NCBI RefSeq assembly: GCF_030680395.1
Contig: NZ_JAUXVR010000025.1
Coordinates: forward strand, 62,001 to 126,000
Reading direction: 5' to 3'
DNA: 64,000 nt
Origin: Methylobacter sp.
GTDB lineage: Bacteria; Pseudomonadota; Gammaproteobacteria; Methylococcales; Methylomonadaceae
Of this stretch, positions 34,406 to 43,824 are shown in pieces. The translations under genes and the position numbers were made by a program. Position 1 is the stretch's first letter; each line of letters opens with the position of its first letter. Below the pieces are notes generated by a model. The model had not been told where the DNA came from. It did not search any database and worked only from the letters and a program-made list of their open reading frames with translations.

Positions 34406-36976
34406 TTATTGCTTACGAACCGACGCAAGAATCAAATCTTGATTCAATACGATCAGCATCTTTCCGGACGTGTTGCTTTCAGGGATGTTGACCAATGATT
34501 TTACGTAGCCGCCGTCGCCGCGCAATAATTCATTAACCGGCTGAACTTGCGATTTTTCAAAGCTCGGAATGGCATCAAGCCCATCAACCAACAGGCCAAT
34601 CGGGCCTACTTGAGTCCGTACCACAATGATTGCCCCGGCGGTTTTTTCCGGCTGATCAAAATCAACAGTCTTGTTGGTCAGAATCCTGCCGTCAATGACG
34701 ATAATCGGGATTTTTTCGTTGATGCCATCGGGGCTGTTATCGCAATACATGACGCTGCCGACAATATAGGATTTTACGCCGGGCAGGCTGTTGATCAGGG
34801 TAACGTCCATGGCTTCGAGTACGTCGGCGGCAAGAAATGCGTAGATTTCCGAGCCTATATAAAACGTTGCCAGATCGACAACATCGCCGGTTATCGGTTC
34901 TTGCGGATAAGAGATTGCTACGCGCTGTTCTGAGCCGGTAGTCTCGGCTTTCTCGCCGATCGGAATAAACACGAAAGCGGCCACGTCATTATGGTAGTCC
35001 CCTGTGGTTTTAAACTCGCGGTATCCGCGTGACGAGTAACAGCCGACGGCATAATACTTTTTGTTATAAAGCACGATTTTGGATTTTCCTGTGCCTTCCT
35101 GCAACTCAAAAAACTCAGGGTCTATCCAAAGAACTTCACCGTTTTTGTAATTGGAACCCTCGGTCGATGCGATGATGCGACCGCTGGGTCGTTCCACAAA
35201 CAGGCCGAAAGCGCCGGGTTTGTCGGGCAAGCAATCTTCAAGCATGTGTTTGAATTCGGGCGTGGAGTCAAACACAATGCCGATACCGCCAACTGCTTTG
35301 TTCATATCATCAATATGACGGATAGCGGCATTGTAAACATAGGTTGGATTGCCTTCATACAGCCAGGATTCTTCAAACATCGATACCCGGTATTCCTGCG
35401 GCGAACGCAAGGAAAAAGTCTCCTGCGCGTAGGCGGCATTCACCTGTCTGCCTACAGCATCCACGGGATCGTTATGGAGATTGGATTCGGCCACGATAGT
35501 CCCTTTGATGTCATAGATAAAAAGGCGTGTGTAGACGGTGTAAAGCTTGTTGATGTAGATCAGGATATCGGTGATTTTCGCTTTATCATCCAAGTTGAGA
35601 CGGCCTTCGGATAGAATGCGACGGATTTCCGAAGTCAATGCCCACCATCGGCAATCATTGCTGCGCTCGTACAGGTTGCGATCCATAATATCAATCATCA
35701 GCCGGGCGATGGATTCGGCATTACGGAGTTCGGAGGTAATCATCGTGGTATGCAGCTTGCTGCTGGAGTCGGCAAGCGCCTGGGCCGTGCGTGCACCCAT
35801 CGAACGAAGTTGTTTTAGAATTGCCTTGAGCGATAAAAGGTTGCCATGCTCGTTAGTCGCCATGACCTGACCATTCCAGATAACCCGGTGCAGGAACATA
35901 TTGATGCCCTCGGCTGCACCGGCAATGATCCCGGACAACTCGGGAGACAGCGAGTCGCCATGCCGAAGAATTTCGGCGTTGATCTCCTTGTCGGATGCGG
36001 AAGAACCAAAGGCCGACTGCAATGGAATCATGGCGTGTCCGTACCATTCTTGTCCGGCATAACCTTGATAGGGACGGCCTCTGTGCGTTACCGACAGATA
36101 TTCACGCCCGGCAAAGTCGATCACACCGTAGTGATCTCCTTCAGGAACCGCTTCAATGAAGCGGCCAATCGGTACATGATCCTGGTCACTTGTGGCGATC
36201 ACCACCGAATCGGCATTCAGCAGCAACATGACGGCTTTGTCGCCTTTCTTTTGCAGGCTGCGAAAGATGCCTTCCATTTCGTTATCAAAACGGAATGATA
36301 AACACAAAACGCCAATCACCGCGTCATCGACCGGATCGACGATACGTTTTGAATAAATGAGGCTCCGGTCTATGCCGGGACGGAGGCTGGTTTTGCCAAA
36401 GGTTTCAACATAGTCCTCCATCGAGTTCAACGTCTGGCGGATAATCGGGTCGGAAATACTTTGAGCGACGGTTGGCGTGTTACGGTCAAGCCTGGCCAGT
36501 ATGCGGCTGTCGGTATCCAGGACGATAATGTCGTCGTATACGGTATATTTTGAACCATACTCGTCAAGGAGTTGGTTAATCGAATCTATATCGGTTCTTT
36601 CGCCGTTTACGGTGGCTTGCACAAAATTGCATATATCGGCATTGGTCGCCAGAAAGCCGATGTCTGCGGTGCGCTCATACAGGTTGCGCACCAGAATATC
36701 TATCGAAACTTGCGCTTTGGATTCAAGTTCGAGACAGGTTTTTTTAATTTCTTCAGAAACCAGCTGGCTGGTTAGTTTGCTTTCAAGATCGCCAAAACCT
36801 TTTTTTGTGGCTTCCATTGCCGGCAGTATGGTTGCTGCTTCGGTAGGGCAACTGATTTCCGCAATGGCGGAAATCAGTCCCCAAGTTCCATTCAGGTCGC
36901 GGAGAATTTCCTTGCACTGGGTAACGCTTCGAATATAAGGGGAGAAGGTTTCAAAACGTTCAGCTTCTGACAGCAT
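34406..36976 (-). CDS. Soluble tandem sensor-like module protein with C-terminal CheW domain
   Basis: 856 residues from ATG 36976 (AAGGA eight bases upstream). Two similar halves: residues 98-330 begin NLYERTADIGFLATNADI and residues 434-675 begin NLYERSNDCRWWALTSEI; both continue with a DIIVLDTDSRIL / RLFIYDIKGTIV strand and a PVDDAV/DPVDAVG loop as in Cache/PAS-like sensor folds. Residues 698-852 match CheW (DLATFYIGSEIYAFLA, GVKSYIVGSVMY, GPIGLLVDGLDAIPSF). No membrane segment, HAMP or MCP signalling tip is present. It could dock a sensory input directly to a CheA array. It is divergent from the amidoligase operon. Confidence 0.75.
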   Translation of the reverse strand: MLSEAERFETFSPYIRSVTQCKEILRDLNGTWGLISAIAEISCPTEAATILPAMEATKKGFGDLESKLTSQLVSEEIKKTCLELESKAQVSIDILVRNLYERTADIGFLATNADICNFVQATVNGERTDIDSINQLLDEYGSKYTVYDDIIVLDTDSRILARLDRNTPTVAQSISDPIIRQTLNSMEDYVETFGKTSLRPGIDRSLIYSKRIVDPVDDAVIGVLCLSFRFDNEMEGIFRSLQKKGDKAVMLLLNADSVVIATSDQDHVPIGRFIEAVPEGDHYGVIDFAGREYLSVTHRGRPYQGYAGQEWYGHAMIPLQSAFGSSASDKEINAEILRHGDSLSPELSGIIAGAAEGINMFLHRVIWNGQVMATNEHGNLLSLKAILKQLRSMGARTAQALADSSSKLHTTMITSELRNAESIARLMIDIMDRNLYERSNDCRWWALTSEIRRILSEGRLNLDDKAKITDILIYINKLYTVYTRLFIYDIKGTIVAESNLHNDPVDAVGRQVNAAYAQETFSLRSPQEYRVSMFEESWLYEGNPTYVYNAAIRHIDDMNKAVGGIGIVFDSTPEFKHMLEDCLPDKPGAFGLFVERPSGRIIASTEGSNYKNGEVLWIDPEFFELQEGTGKSKIVLYNKKYYAVGCYSSRGYREFKTTGDYHNDVAAFVFIPIGEKAETTGSEQRVAISYPQEPITGDVVDLATFYIGSEIYAFLAADVLEAMDVTLINSLPGVKSYIVGSVMYCDNSPDGINEKIPIIVIDGRILTNKTVDFDQPEKTAGAIIVVRTQVGPIGLLVDGLDAIPSFEKSQVQPVNELLRGDGGYVKSLVNIPESNTSGKMLIVLNQDLILASVRKQ

Positions 36977-37473
36977 GTAATTTATCCTTGGTTGTGCGTT
37001 AAAAATGAGACAAGACATTAATGATAAAAGGCAAGATGCACGATGGAGTAAGCAATATCTACGCCACATGCCTACCGTTACGTGCATATAAGGCTTAAGG
37101 TGATGTTGTTAAGGATGCTACCTTGGTGTGCGCACCAAAATAGGGCGTCAAAGGAGCGAGCAATTACTAATGTTGTGCGGATGTCGGGGAATGAATAGAG
37201 GAGATGTCTGGCGTTGTCAGCGGGTTTTGATAGTCCATTTATGGCCAACGATAGGCTGTCTTCGTCAGTTCAGCGCTATGTTTTTCAGAAATTACCGCTT
37301 TTTTTGCTATGCGCTCTAAGTAATTAGACTTATTGATCTTTATTGCACTGGGGAGATAATGAGTAGCCCTTTCAGAAACCGCTCAAGTGACCTCTCCGGC
37401 GATTAACATTAGTCCATTTTGATTAATTTCGGCTTTTTGGCTCCATCAATAGCCATTAAAACAAAAGGCGATT
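36977..37473. other. Divergent promoter region, CheW protein / amidoligase operon
   Basis: About 500 bp with no convincing gene. Must carry the promoters of both divergent units. AAAGG six bases before ATG 37474 is a fair ribosome site. I see no strong dyad. Confidence 0.3.
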
Positions 37474-38478
37474 ATGTATCAGACTTCTAATTTCTTTCTT
37501 CCGCCCATCAGCACCAAAGCATCAGGGGAAATGCGGCGCGTAGGCGTAGAACTTGAATTTTCCGGACTGACCCTTGAGAACATTGCCCGGCTGATTAACG
37601 AGCAATTCGGGGGTACAGTTATAATTAACAGCGCTTATGAAAACACGATTACGGGCACGAGTTTGGGTGATTTTAAAGTTGAACTGGATTTTCAATATCT
37701 GAAAGAAAAAGGCCGTTACAAGCAGGATACAGAGGATTTTCTGAGTCAGCTTGATGAATGGTCCGAGCTTATTGTGCGCATGGCGGCCGAACAGATTGTA
37801 CCTTTCGAAATCGTCTCGCCGCCGATTCCTATGGATCGTCTCGGTGAACTGGAGCTATTGATCCCGCGGTTACGCGAATCGGGCGCTCAAGGCACCGACA
37901 GTCGTACTCTGTATGCTTTTGGCCTGCATTTCAATCCGGAACTGCCCAGTCTGGATCATGAAACTATCGTTTGTTATCTCAAGGCTTTTCTTTGTCTTTA
38001 TGATTGGTTGGCTCGCCATAGCAAGGTCAATCTGACTCGCTCCATGACCGGCTATATTTCCCCGTTTCCAACTGATTATACCCGGCAGGTGATTGATTTG
38101 GATTACCATCCCGATCAGGACCGGTTAATTGACGATTATCTGATAGCCAATCCTACCCGCAACCGGGTTTTGGATCTGCTGCCGTTATTCACCTATCTTG
38201 ATAAAACCAGAACGCTGTCGGTCATTGATGATAAGCGTGTTCATCCCAGGCCCACCTTGCATTACCGGCTACCCAACTGTCAGATTGATAAGCCTGGCTG
38301 GAATATTGGCATGGATTGGCATAACTGGCTAATGGTCGAAAGGCTGGCCTGTAACCCCGAGTGTCTGGATGCAATATGCAGGGCTTATATAAAGTTTCTG
38401 GACAGGCCTGTAGCCGACCTGTTTCAAGATTGGAAAGAGATAATTGAGATATGCCTGAAACGTTATTGCGGCCTGTAA
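37474..38478 (+). CDS. Glutamine-synthetase-fold amidoligase (Amidoligase_2)
   Basis: Putative ATP-dependent amide-bond forming enzyme of the amidoligase_2 family. The first strand motif RRVGVELEFSGL near residue 21 provides the metal-binding glutamates (R-x-G-x-E-x-E); GLHFNPELP near 150 and the HYRLPNCQ segment near 268 are the later conserved basic/acidic motifs. 334 residues. Overlaps the next gene by 28 bases. The substrate is unknown; such genes are described next to GATases and are proposed to make or modify peptides or small metabolites. Confidence 0.82.
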   Translation: MYQTSNFFLPPISTKASGEMRRVGVELEFSGLTLENIARLINEQFGGTVIINSAYENTITGTSLGDFKVELDFQYLKEKGRYKQDTEDFLSQLDEWSELIVRMAAEQIVPFEIVSPPIPMDRLGELELLIPRLRESGAQGTDSRTLYAFGLHFNPELPSLDHETIVCYLKAFLCLYDWLARHSKVNLTRSMTGYISPFPTDYTRQVIDLDYHPDQDRLIDDYLIANPTRNRVLDLLPLFTYLDKTRTLSVIDDKRVHPRPTLHYRLPNCQIDKPGWNIGMDWHNWLMVERLACNPECLDAICRAYIKFLDRPVADLFQDWKEIIEICLKRYCGL

Positions 38479-39134
38479 TCGGCGTAACAGGGCCCAACAA
38501 GGGCGGAGACCGGGCCTGGTATTTTACGCGTTATGCCATTATCTGGGCCGGAGGCAATCCCTTAAGGCTCACGCCTAAGAACTCGCATCTGCATGAGGTG
38601 TTAAACGGTATCGTGATCGGCGGCGGCGATGATATTTACCCTTCGCTTTACGAATCGGAGATATTGCCCAATACGCGTTATGACAAGGAACGGGATATGT
38701 TCGAATTAATTTATATCGAAAAAGCCTTGAAACAAAATATACCCATGCTGGCCATCTGTCGTGGCGAACAACTGCTTAACACCTACCTGGGCGGCAGTTT
38801 ACATCAGGATCTACGCAAATTGCGTCGCCATACGCGCAACCGCTGGACGGTATTGCCGCTAAAAACCCTGCTGGTGGAGCCGGACAGTCGTATTAAGGAA
38901 CTGCTGGGAACCACTCGTTGCCGGATCAATAGCCTTCATACACAAGCCGTTGATCAGTTGGGTGACGGCTTAAGAGTTGTCGGCCGGGATTTGGATAATA
39001 TTGTGCAGGCTGTAGAAGACCCGCTGCGACCCTTCGTGATGGGTGTTCAATGGCATCCGGAATACCTGCTCTACCTATCGCGTCAACGTAATCTTTTTCG
39101 CGGACTGGTTCAATCCGCACGGCAGCAGATATGA
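38451..39134 (+). CDS. Class I glutamine amidotransferase-like (peptidase C26) protein
   Basis: Gamma-glutamyl hydrolase/PuuD-type GATase domain. Nucleophile elbow AICRGEQ (Cys near residue 103) and catalytic His-Glu in WHPEYLL near 202; oxyanion GGGDDIYPSLY near 53. 227 residues. Starts inside the amidoligase gene and its stop overlaps the next start, so all three genes are translationally coupled. It may supply ammonia to, or reverse, the amidoligase reaction. Confidence 0.88.
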   Translation: MPETLLRPVIGVTGPNKGGDRAWYFTRYAIIWAGGNPLRLTPKNSHLHEVLNGIVIGGGDDIYPSLYESEILPNTRYDKERDMFELIYIEKALKQNIPMLAICRGEQLLNTYLGGSLHQDLRKLRRHTRNRWTVLPLKTLLVEPDSRIKELLGTTRCRINSLHTQAVDQLGDGLRVVGRDLDNIVQAVEDPLRPFVMGVQWHPEYLLYLSRQRNLFRGLVQSARQQI

Positions 39135-39556
39135 CTGCTTATTGGGGTTTATTCGGGGTCAGTTTCCTGGCCGCCACGCTGATTCCGTTTTATTCCGAAG
39201 TGGCTTTGGTCGGTTTGTTAGCCAACGGATATGACCCCTGGTTACTTTGGCTGTTTGCATCGACAGGCAATACGTTAGGGGCCGTCGTAAACTGGCTTTT
39301 AGGCCGTTATCTGCTGCATTTCGAAAACAGCCGCTGGTTCCCGTTTAAAATCTCGACATTGCATCGCTACCAGCGGTGGTACCAGCATTTCGGCGTTTGG
39401 TCATTATTATTGTCCTGGTTACCGGCAGGTGGCGATGCTTTAACATTTATTGCGGGCATCATGAAGGTACGTCTTGGGATATTTCTAATTCTGGTAGGCG
39501 TGGGCAAAGGCTTGCGTTACGCGTTAATTATCGCATTATCAGAGCAAATCCTATGA
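39131..39556 (+). CDS. YqaA-family DedA-like membrane protein
   Basis: 141-residue membrane protein with the YqaA/SNARE-associated pattern: GVSFLAATLIPFYSEVALVGLL, GNTLGAVVNWLLGRY and WLPAGGDALTFIAGIMK. ATG 39131 overlaps the preceding stop (ATGA). In E. coli YqaA is of unknown function; DedA relatives act in lipid or envelope homeostasis. Its coupling to the amidoligase and GATase genes suggests that the product acts at the membrane. Confidence 0.88.
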   Translation: MTAYWGLFGVSFLAATLIPFYSEVALVGLLANGYDPWLLWLFASTGNTLGAVVNWLLGRYLLHFENSRWFPFKISTLHRYQRWYQHFGVWSLLLSWLPAGGDALTFIAGIMKVRLGIFLILVGVGKGLRYALIIALSEQIL

Positions 39557-39674
39557 TGACTCGTGACCGAATCGGGATTTTATAGCGCCATGATTTAATA
39601 ACAAGGAAGGTTATTCGGCATCGGTTAACAATGATAGAATCAATCGTCTCTACATCCCTATTTAGGTGAAAGCC

Positions 39675-41195
39675 ATGCTGTATATCGAACCAAACCAGCC
39701 AGACAGTAAAGTTAACTTTAAATCCCGTTATCAAAATTTTATCGGCGGCACTTGGGTCGATCCGGTCAAGGGACAGTATTTTGAAAACTCAAGCCCGATT
39801 AACGGCAAGGTTTTTTGTGAAATACCCCGTTCCAGTGGCGAAGATATTGAGCTGGCGTTGGATGCGGCTCATGCTGTCAGAGCGGCTTGGGGAGAAACCT
39901 CGGTTACAGAACGTTCCAATATTTTATTAAAAATAGCCGGCCGCATTGAAGCAAACCTTGAAACATTGGCGGTTGCAGAAACTTGGGATAACGGCAAAGC
40001 GGTACGCGAAACGCTGGCCGCGGACATACCGCTGTGCGTCGATCATTTCCGCTACTTTGCCGGATGCATTCGCGCACAGGAAGGTTCAATCGGCGAAATC
40101 GACAAAAATACCGTCGCTTACCATTTCCACGAACCGCTGGGCGTAGTGGGGCAGATCATTCCGTGGAATTTTCCGTTGCTGATGGCCTGCTGGAAATTAG
40201 CCCCGGCCTTGGCCGCAGGTAATTGTGTGATCATGAAACCGGCAGAACAAACTCCGGCATCCATTTTGGTGCTGATGGAATTAATCAGCGATTTGCTGCC
40301 CGCCGGCGTGGTTAATATTGTTAACGGTTATGGCGCGGAAGCAGGGCAAGCGCTGGCGACCAGCACACGGATTGCAAAAATCGCCTTTACCGGCTCGACC
40401 CCGGTCGGTTCGCATATTTTAAAATGCGCGGCAGAAAACATTATTCCGTCCACGGTTGAGTTGGGCGGAAAATCGCCGAATATCTTTTTTGCCGATGTCT
40501 TGGATCAAGAAGATGATTTTGTCAGCAAATGCATCGAAGGCGCGGTGCTGGCATTTTTCAATCAAGGCGAAGTCTGTACCTGTCCTTCACGCTTGTTGGT
40601 GCAGGAATCCATCTACGATGAATTTATCGCGAAAGTCATTGCACGCGCCAAGCAGATTAAACGCGGCAACCCGTTGGATACCGAAACGATGGTGGGCGCG
40701 CAAGCGTCTAAACAACAATTTGACAAGATTCTGGGTTACTTGCAAATTGGTAAAGACGAAGGCGCTGAAGTTTTAATCGGTGGTAAGGCCGAGTCTTTAG
40801 GCGGTGGATTCTCTGAAGGCTATTATATTGAACCGACGATTATGAAAGGCGGCAATAAGATGCGTATTTTTCAGGAGGAAATTTTCGGCCCTGTTATCTC
40901 GGTAACCACCTTTAAAGATGAGGCTGAAGCGTTAGAGATTGCCAACGACACTCAGTTCGGTCTGGGCGCGGGTGTCTGGACTCGCGATATGAACCGCGCC
41001 TACCGTATGGGACGCGGCATTCAGGCGGGTCGGGTGTGGGTTAACTGTTATCATCATTATCCGGCTCATGCGGCTTTCGGCGGCTATAAGAAATCGGGCG
41101 TGGGTCGTGAAAACCATAAGATGATGTTAAATCATTATCAGCAAACTAAAAATATGCTGGTCAGCTACGCCATCAATCCGTTGGGTTTTTTCTAG
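39675..41195 (+). CDS. NAD-dependent aldehyde dehydrogenase
   Basis: Class AldB/ExaC acetaldehyde dehydrogenase-like. NAD-binding [22 protein letters not shown] type region, catalytic Glu in [12 protein letters not shown] (near residue 260) and nucleophile Cys in [12 protein letters not shown] (near 300). From ATG 39675 (AGGTGA upstream) the length is 506, same as ExaC. A methanotroph could use it for acetaldehyde or another short aldehyde. It follows the YqaA gene by 118 bp. Confidence 0.94.
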   Translation: MLYIEPNQPDSKVNFKSRYQNFIGGTWVDPVKGQYFENSSPINGKVFCEIPRSSGEDIELALDAAHAVRAAWGETSVTERSNILLKIAGRIEANLETLAVAETWDNGKAVRETLAADIPLCVDHFRYFAGCIRAQEGSIGEIDKNTVAYHFHEPLGVVGQIIPWNFPLLMACWKLAPALAAGNCVIMKPAEQTPASILVLMELISDLLPAGVVNIVNGYGAEAGQALATSTRIAKIAFTGSTPVGSHILKCAAENIIPSTVELGGKSPNIFFADVLDQEDDFVSKCIEGAVLAFFNQGEVCTCPSRLLVQESIYDEFIAKVIARAKQIKRGNPLDTETMVGAQASKQQFDKILGYLQIGKDEGAEVLIGGKAESLGGGFSEGYYIEPTIMKGGNKMRIFQEEIFGPVISVTTFKDEAEALEIANDTQFGLGAGVWTRDMNRAYRMGRGIQAGRVWVNCYHHYPAHAAFGGYKKSGVGRENHKMMLNHYQQTKNMLVSYAINPLGFF

Positions 41196-41661
41196 GCTCA
41201 AGCGGCAGGTAATATCATATAAATTCAGAGAGCGTTAAATATAAACAGACAGACTCTTTCATCAGGCGCTTTACGGTGAGAGCAGACATGCATTATCTGT
41301 GCGCAATATCGCAGGTGACACCGTTGAGCCGGCTGAGCAAGCAGTATGTTGAGGCGAAAAAACGTTCAAAAACAGCAGTCATGAGTTAATAACCCGGGTG
41401 TCGATTATGATTTTATCGTGATCGGCGCCGGGTTATTTAAAATAACAAGTGAGTCCCGCTGTTTTCCCCGGTAGCGACGGCGAGCATGACGCTCCGAGTA
41501 GTAGCGCGTTTTATGCGCAGTATAGATCCAGTAGCGACGCAGTTGCCTGATGGCGAACACAGCCAAACGCGTTAAATTTGCTTGTTTCCAGCCTTTTATA
41601 ATTTTTAGTTAAGATAACTTTGCTCTAATAATTTACGTTAGTTTGTAATGAGGAGATGACA
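41196..41661. other. 466-bp intergenic region
   Basis: Contains the FAD-oxidoreductase relic and two TAGCGACG-bearing stretches (about 41471 and 41533), CCGGTAGCGACGGCGAG and CCAGTAGCGACGCAGT, that look like a short duplicated motif. No RNA gene was recognised. Confidence 0.3.
41385..41490 (+). pseudogene. Relic of an FAD-dependent (GMC-type) oxidoreductase start
   Basis: A frame of about 30 codons encodes VDYDFIVIGAG, the Rossmann FAD-binding opening of GMC oxidoreductases, directly followed by unrelated residues and a stop. It is preceded in frame by TGA. Probably a 5' remnant left by deletion. Confidence 0.35.
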
Positions 41662-42732
41662 ATGTTAAACGAACTTAAAGCTTCAACGACTTTACTTCAA
41701 TCCTATCTAACCTGGCTTATCAATATATCGTCAGGAGGGGCAAGCTATATCCTGTTCATGTTTTTTATCCTCTTTTTGACGATTGAGTTTTGCTCTCCCA
41801 GAGAGAAAATGCTTCCAAAACAGTTGCGACAGTCCTACCGGGCGAACATCGAGCTGTTTATTGTTAACAGTATCGTTATGTCGTTATTATCGGTTCCATC
41901 ATTACTGATTCTGGCCGAAAAATTCTCTGATAAAGGGCTGCTCAACTATATTCAAAATCCGATATGGAAAGCCGTCCTTTCGTTTTTAGCGATGGATTTG
42001 CTGCTGTATTTCTTGCATAAAGCCAGTCACAGCTTCGGTTGCTTGTGGATGTTTCACAAGGTACACCACAACGATCGTTATTTGAATGTTTCAACGGCAT
42101 TCCGGGTACATTTTCTGGAAATAGGAATCATCAGCCTCATGAAAGCGGTGTTGGTTGTTATTTTAGGTATAGAGTGGACATTGCTGCTTGCGAATGAGGC
42201 GATAATTATCTTTTTCACTATGCTGCATCATACTAATATTTCGTTTTGGGGTGAGCGGTTTCTTGGTCGGGTCATTATTACTCCGTATTTGCACCGTGTT
42301 CACCATTCAGCCCGGCGTGACGAGCATGACCGTAATTACGGCGCGGTTTTGTCAATATGGGATCACTTGTTCGGCACTTTGGCAGAGCTAAAACCTGCGG
42401 AAATAGGTGTCAAGGGAAGCACAGAGCAAGACCTTATCAGTCTGGTAAAGTGCGGTTTTACGAGGACCGACAGCTCAACGGCTCTGCCTGCCAGCCTTGA
42501 GGTAATGATCGCTGAAGCTGCCTACTACAAAGCTGAAAAACGCGGCTTTTATCCAGGCAATGAGCTTAGAGATTGGCTGGAAGCAAAAAGTGAAATTATC
42601 AGATCGGTTTATGGTGAACAACGGCTTAAAAATACGCTAATACGGACATGGCACAGATTGTCTGCGACCATGAACAATGTTCTGAATGGCAAAAACCAGA
42701 GGCATCTGTTATTTAGGAATCAGATTAACTGA
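41662..42732 (+). CDS. Sterol desaturase / fatty acid hydroxylase superfamily protein
   Basis: Membrane di-iron enzyme. The histidine clusters are present: HKASH and HKVHHND (near residues 117-137), MLHHTN (near 193) and HRVHHSARRDEHDRNYG (near 214). Hydrophobic segments lie at residues 20-45, 65-90, 105-120 and 155-190. The start ATG 41662 follows AGGAG by six bases; 356 residues. The C-terminal 90 residues are soluble and unrecognised. Substrate unknown; methanotrophs use relatives for lipids and sterols. Confidence 0.88.
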   Translation: MLNELKASTTLLQSYLTWLINISSGGASYILFMFFILFLTIEFCSPREKMLPKQLRQSYRANIELFIVNSIVMSLLSVPSLLILAEKFSDKGLLNYIQNPIWKAVLSFLAMDLLLYFLHKASHSFGCLWMFHKVHHNDRYLNVSTAFRVHFLEIGIISLMKAVLVVILGIEWTLLLANEAIIIFFTMLHHTNISFWGERFLGRVIITPYLHRVHHSARRDEHDRNYGAVLSIWDHLFGTLAELKPAEIGVKGSTEQDLISLVKCGFTRTDSSTALPASLEVMIAEAAYYKAEKRGFYPGNELRDWLEAKSEIIRSVYGEQRLKNTLIRTWHRLSATMNNVLNGKNQRHLLFRNQIN

Positions 42733-42806
42733 AAAAATACCGGAGGTGGAACGCTTGCTTATTCTAAATAGCTTGAACATTTTTAAGGGCGGATTACATT
42801 TACTTT

Positions 42807-43012
42807 CCTGATTAGCAAGATGCTTCAGCTAGCGCCAAAAAGCTCGTCATTCTGGCAGGGATTCCGGAATCCAGTCACATGGATGTGAGACTATGGCTTG
42901 GCATCAAGCCTAAATCATGCCACAGCGGTATTGGAAAGTTACCATCCCTGGCTCTGGATACTGGCATCCCTGCCAGTATGACGGTGCTAGCTGAGGCATC
43001 TTGCTAATCAAG
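42807..43012. mobile_element. 206-bp MITE with 8-bp target duplication
   Basis: The direct repeat TTTACTTT abuts both ends exactly (42799-42806 and 43013-43020). The termini are inverted repeats: 42807-42836 and the complement of 42983-43012 differ at three or so positions (GATTAGCAAGATGC-TCAGCTAGC). Inverted similarity continues inward through GTCAT-CTGGCAGGGAT-CCAG to about 42873 and 42945. It has no coding capacity. Partial relatives are at 27109 and 52184. Confidence 0.9.
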
Positions 43013-43078
43013 TTTACTTTTGGGCGGAAAATCGGTGCGATGATTGGCTGTATTAACAAGCTTCTGGGTGCTTGCTTC

Positions 43079-43735
43079 TTAGCGTTCGAGTGATGAATTC
43101 CCCCATAATTCCTTTAAACGCTGAGCTCTGCCACAGGTGTAGTGGTAATACTTATAACGTACCGGATTTTTTCGATAGTAATGTTGGTGATATTCCTCGG
43201 CGGGATAGAAGGCCGAGGCGGCCGTGATTTTGGTGACGATCGGCTCCTTGAGGGGTTTGGACAGCGCCAGCTCAGCCTTCGATTGTTCGGCCAGACGTTG
43301 CTGCTCCCTGTCATGGTAAAAAATTTCCGCACGGTACTCGGGGCCGACGTCGCAGAACTGGCGATCAGTCACAGTAGGGTCAACATTGTGCCAAAAGACC
43401 TCCAGCAATTTGGAATAACCGGTTTTACCTGGATCGTAGAGCACCTGTATGGCTTCGGCGTGACCGGTTCCACCTGCCGAGACTTCTTCGTAAGTTGGAT
43501 TCTCGGCAGATCCACCCGTGTAGCCGGCAATGACCTCAACTACTCCCGGTAAATTATCAAAGGCCGACACCATGCACCAGAAACATCCGCCGGCGAAAGT
43601 TGCCTTGTTCAAGTCAGTTCTATCTGTAGCTGCAACTGTAGTTCCCATCCCGAACCCCAAAATGCCAAGTAGCATTAATCTGAGTAAAAGGCTGAAGTTT
43701 TTCAGTATGTGTTTTATTTTAATGTTGTAAAACAA
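43079..43735 (-). CDS. msrA: Peptide-methionine (S)-S-oxide reductase, exported
   Basis: MsrA with the catalytic GCFWCM motif near residue 50, GYTGGSAENPTYEEVSAGGTGHAEA-like region and the EYHQHYYRK segment. The first 35 residues hold a basic start and a hydrophobic stretch (LLLRLMLLGILGFGMG), a signal peptide or anchor, so the enzyme should repair periplasmic proteins. Total 218 residues. Its promoter region is shared with nothing on the right side; the next gene is on the same strand. Confidence 0.94.
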   Translation of the reverse strand: MFYNIKIKHILKNFSLLLRLMLLGILGFGMGTTVAATDRTDLNKATFAGGCFWCMVSAFDNLPGVVEVIAGYTGGSAENPTYEEVSAGGTGHAEAIQVLYDPGKTGYSKLLEVFWHNVDPTVTDRQFCDVGPEYRAEIFYHDREQQRLAEQSKAELALSKPLKEPIVTKITAASAFYPAEEYHQHYYRKNPVRYKYYHYTCGRAQRLKELWGNSSLER

Positions 43736-43824
43736 AGGCTTTTAATGTGGATGTTGTTATCTTGATTTTAGGGCTGATTATAAACTGAAGCCGTTGGCAC
43801 GTGATTGATTTTTATGCAAAATCA

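Noticed and set aside
37128-37319. 63-codon frame between the CheW protein and the amidoligase
   Set aside because: Cys/Arg-rich composition, no ribosome site, inside a divergent promoter region.
42807-43012. CRISPR array or small RNA gene
   Set aside because: The inverted ends and flanking duplications fit a MITE; there is no regularly spaced direct repeat.
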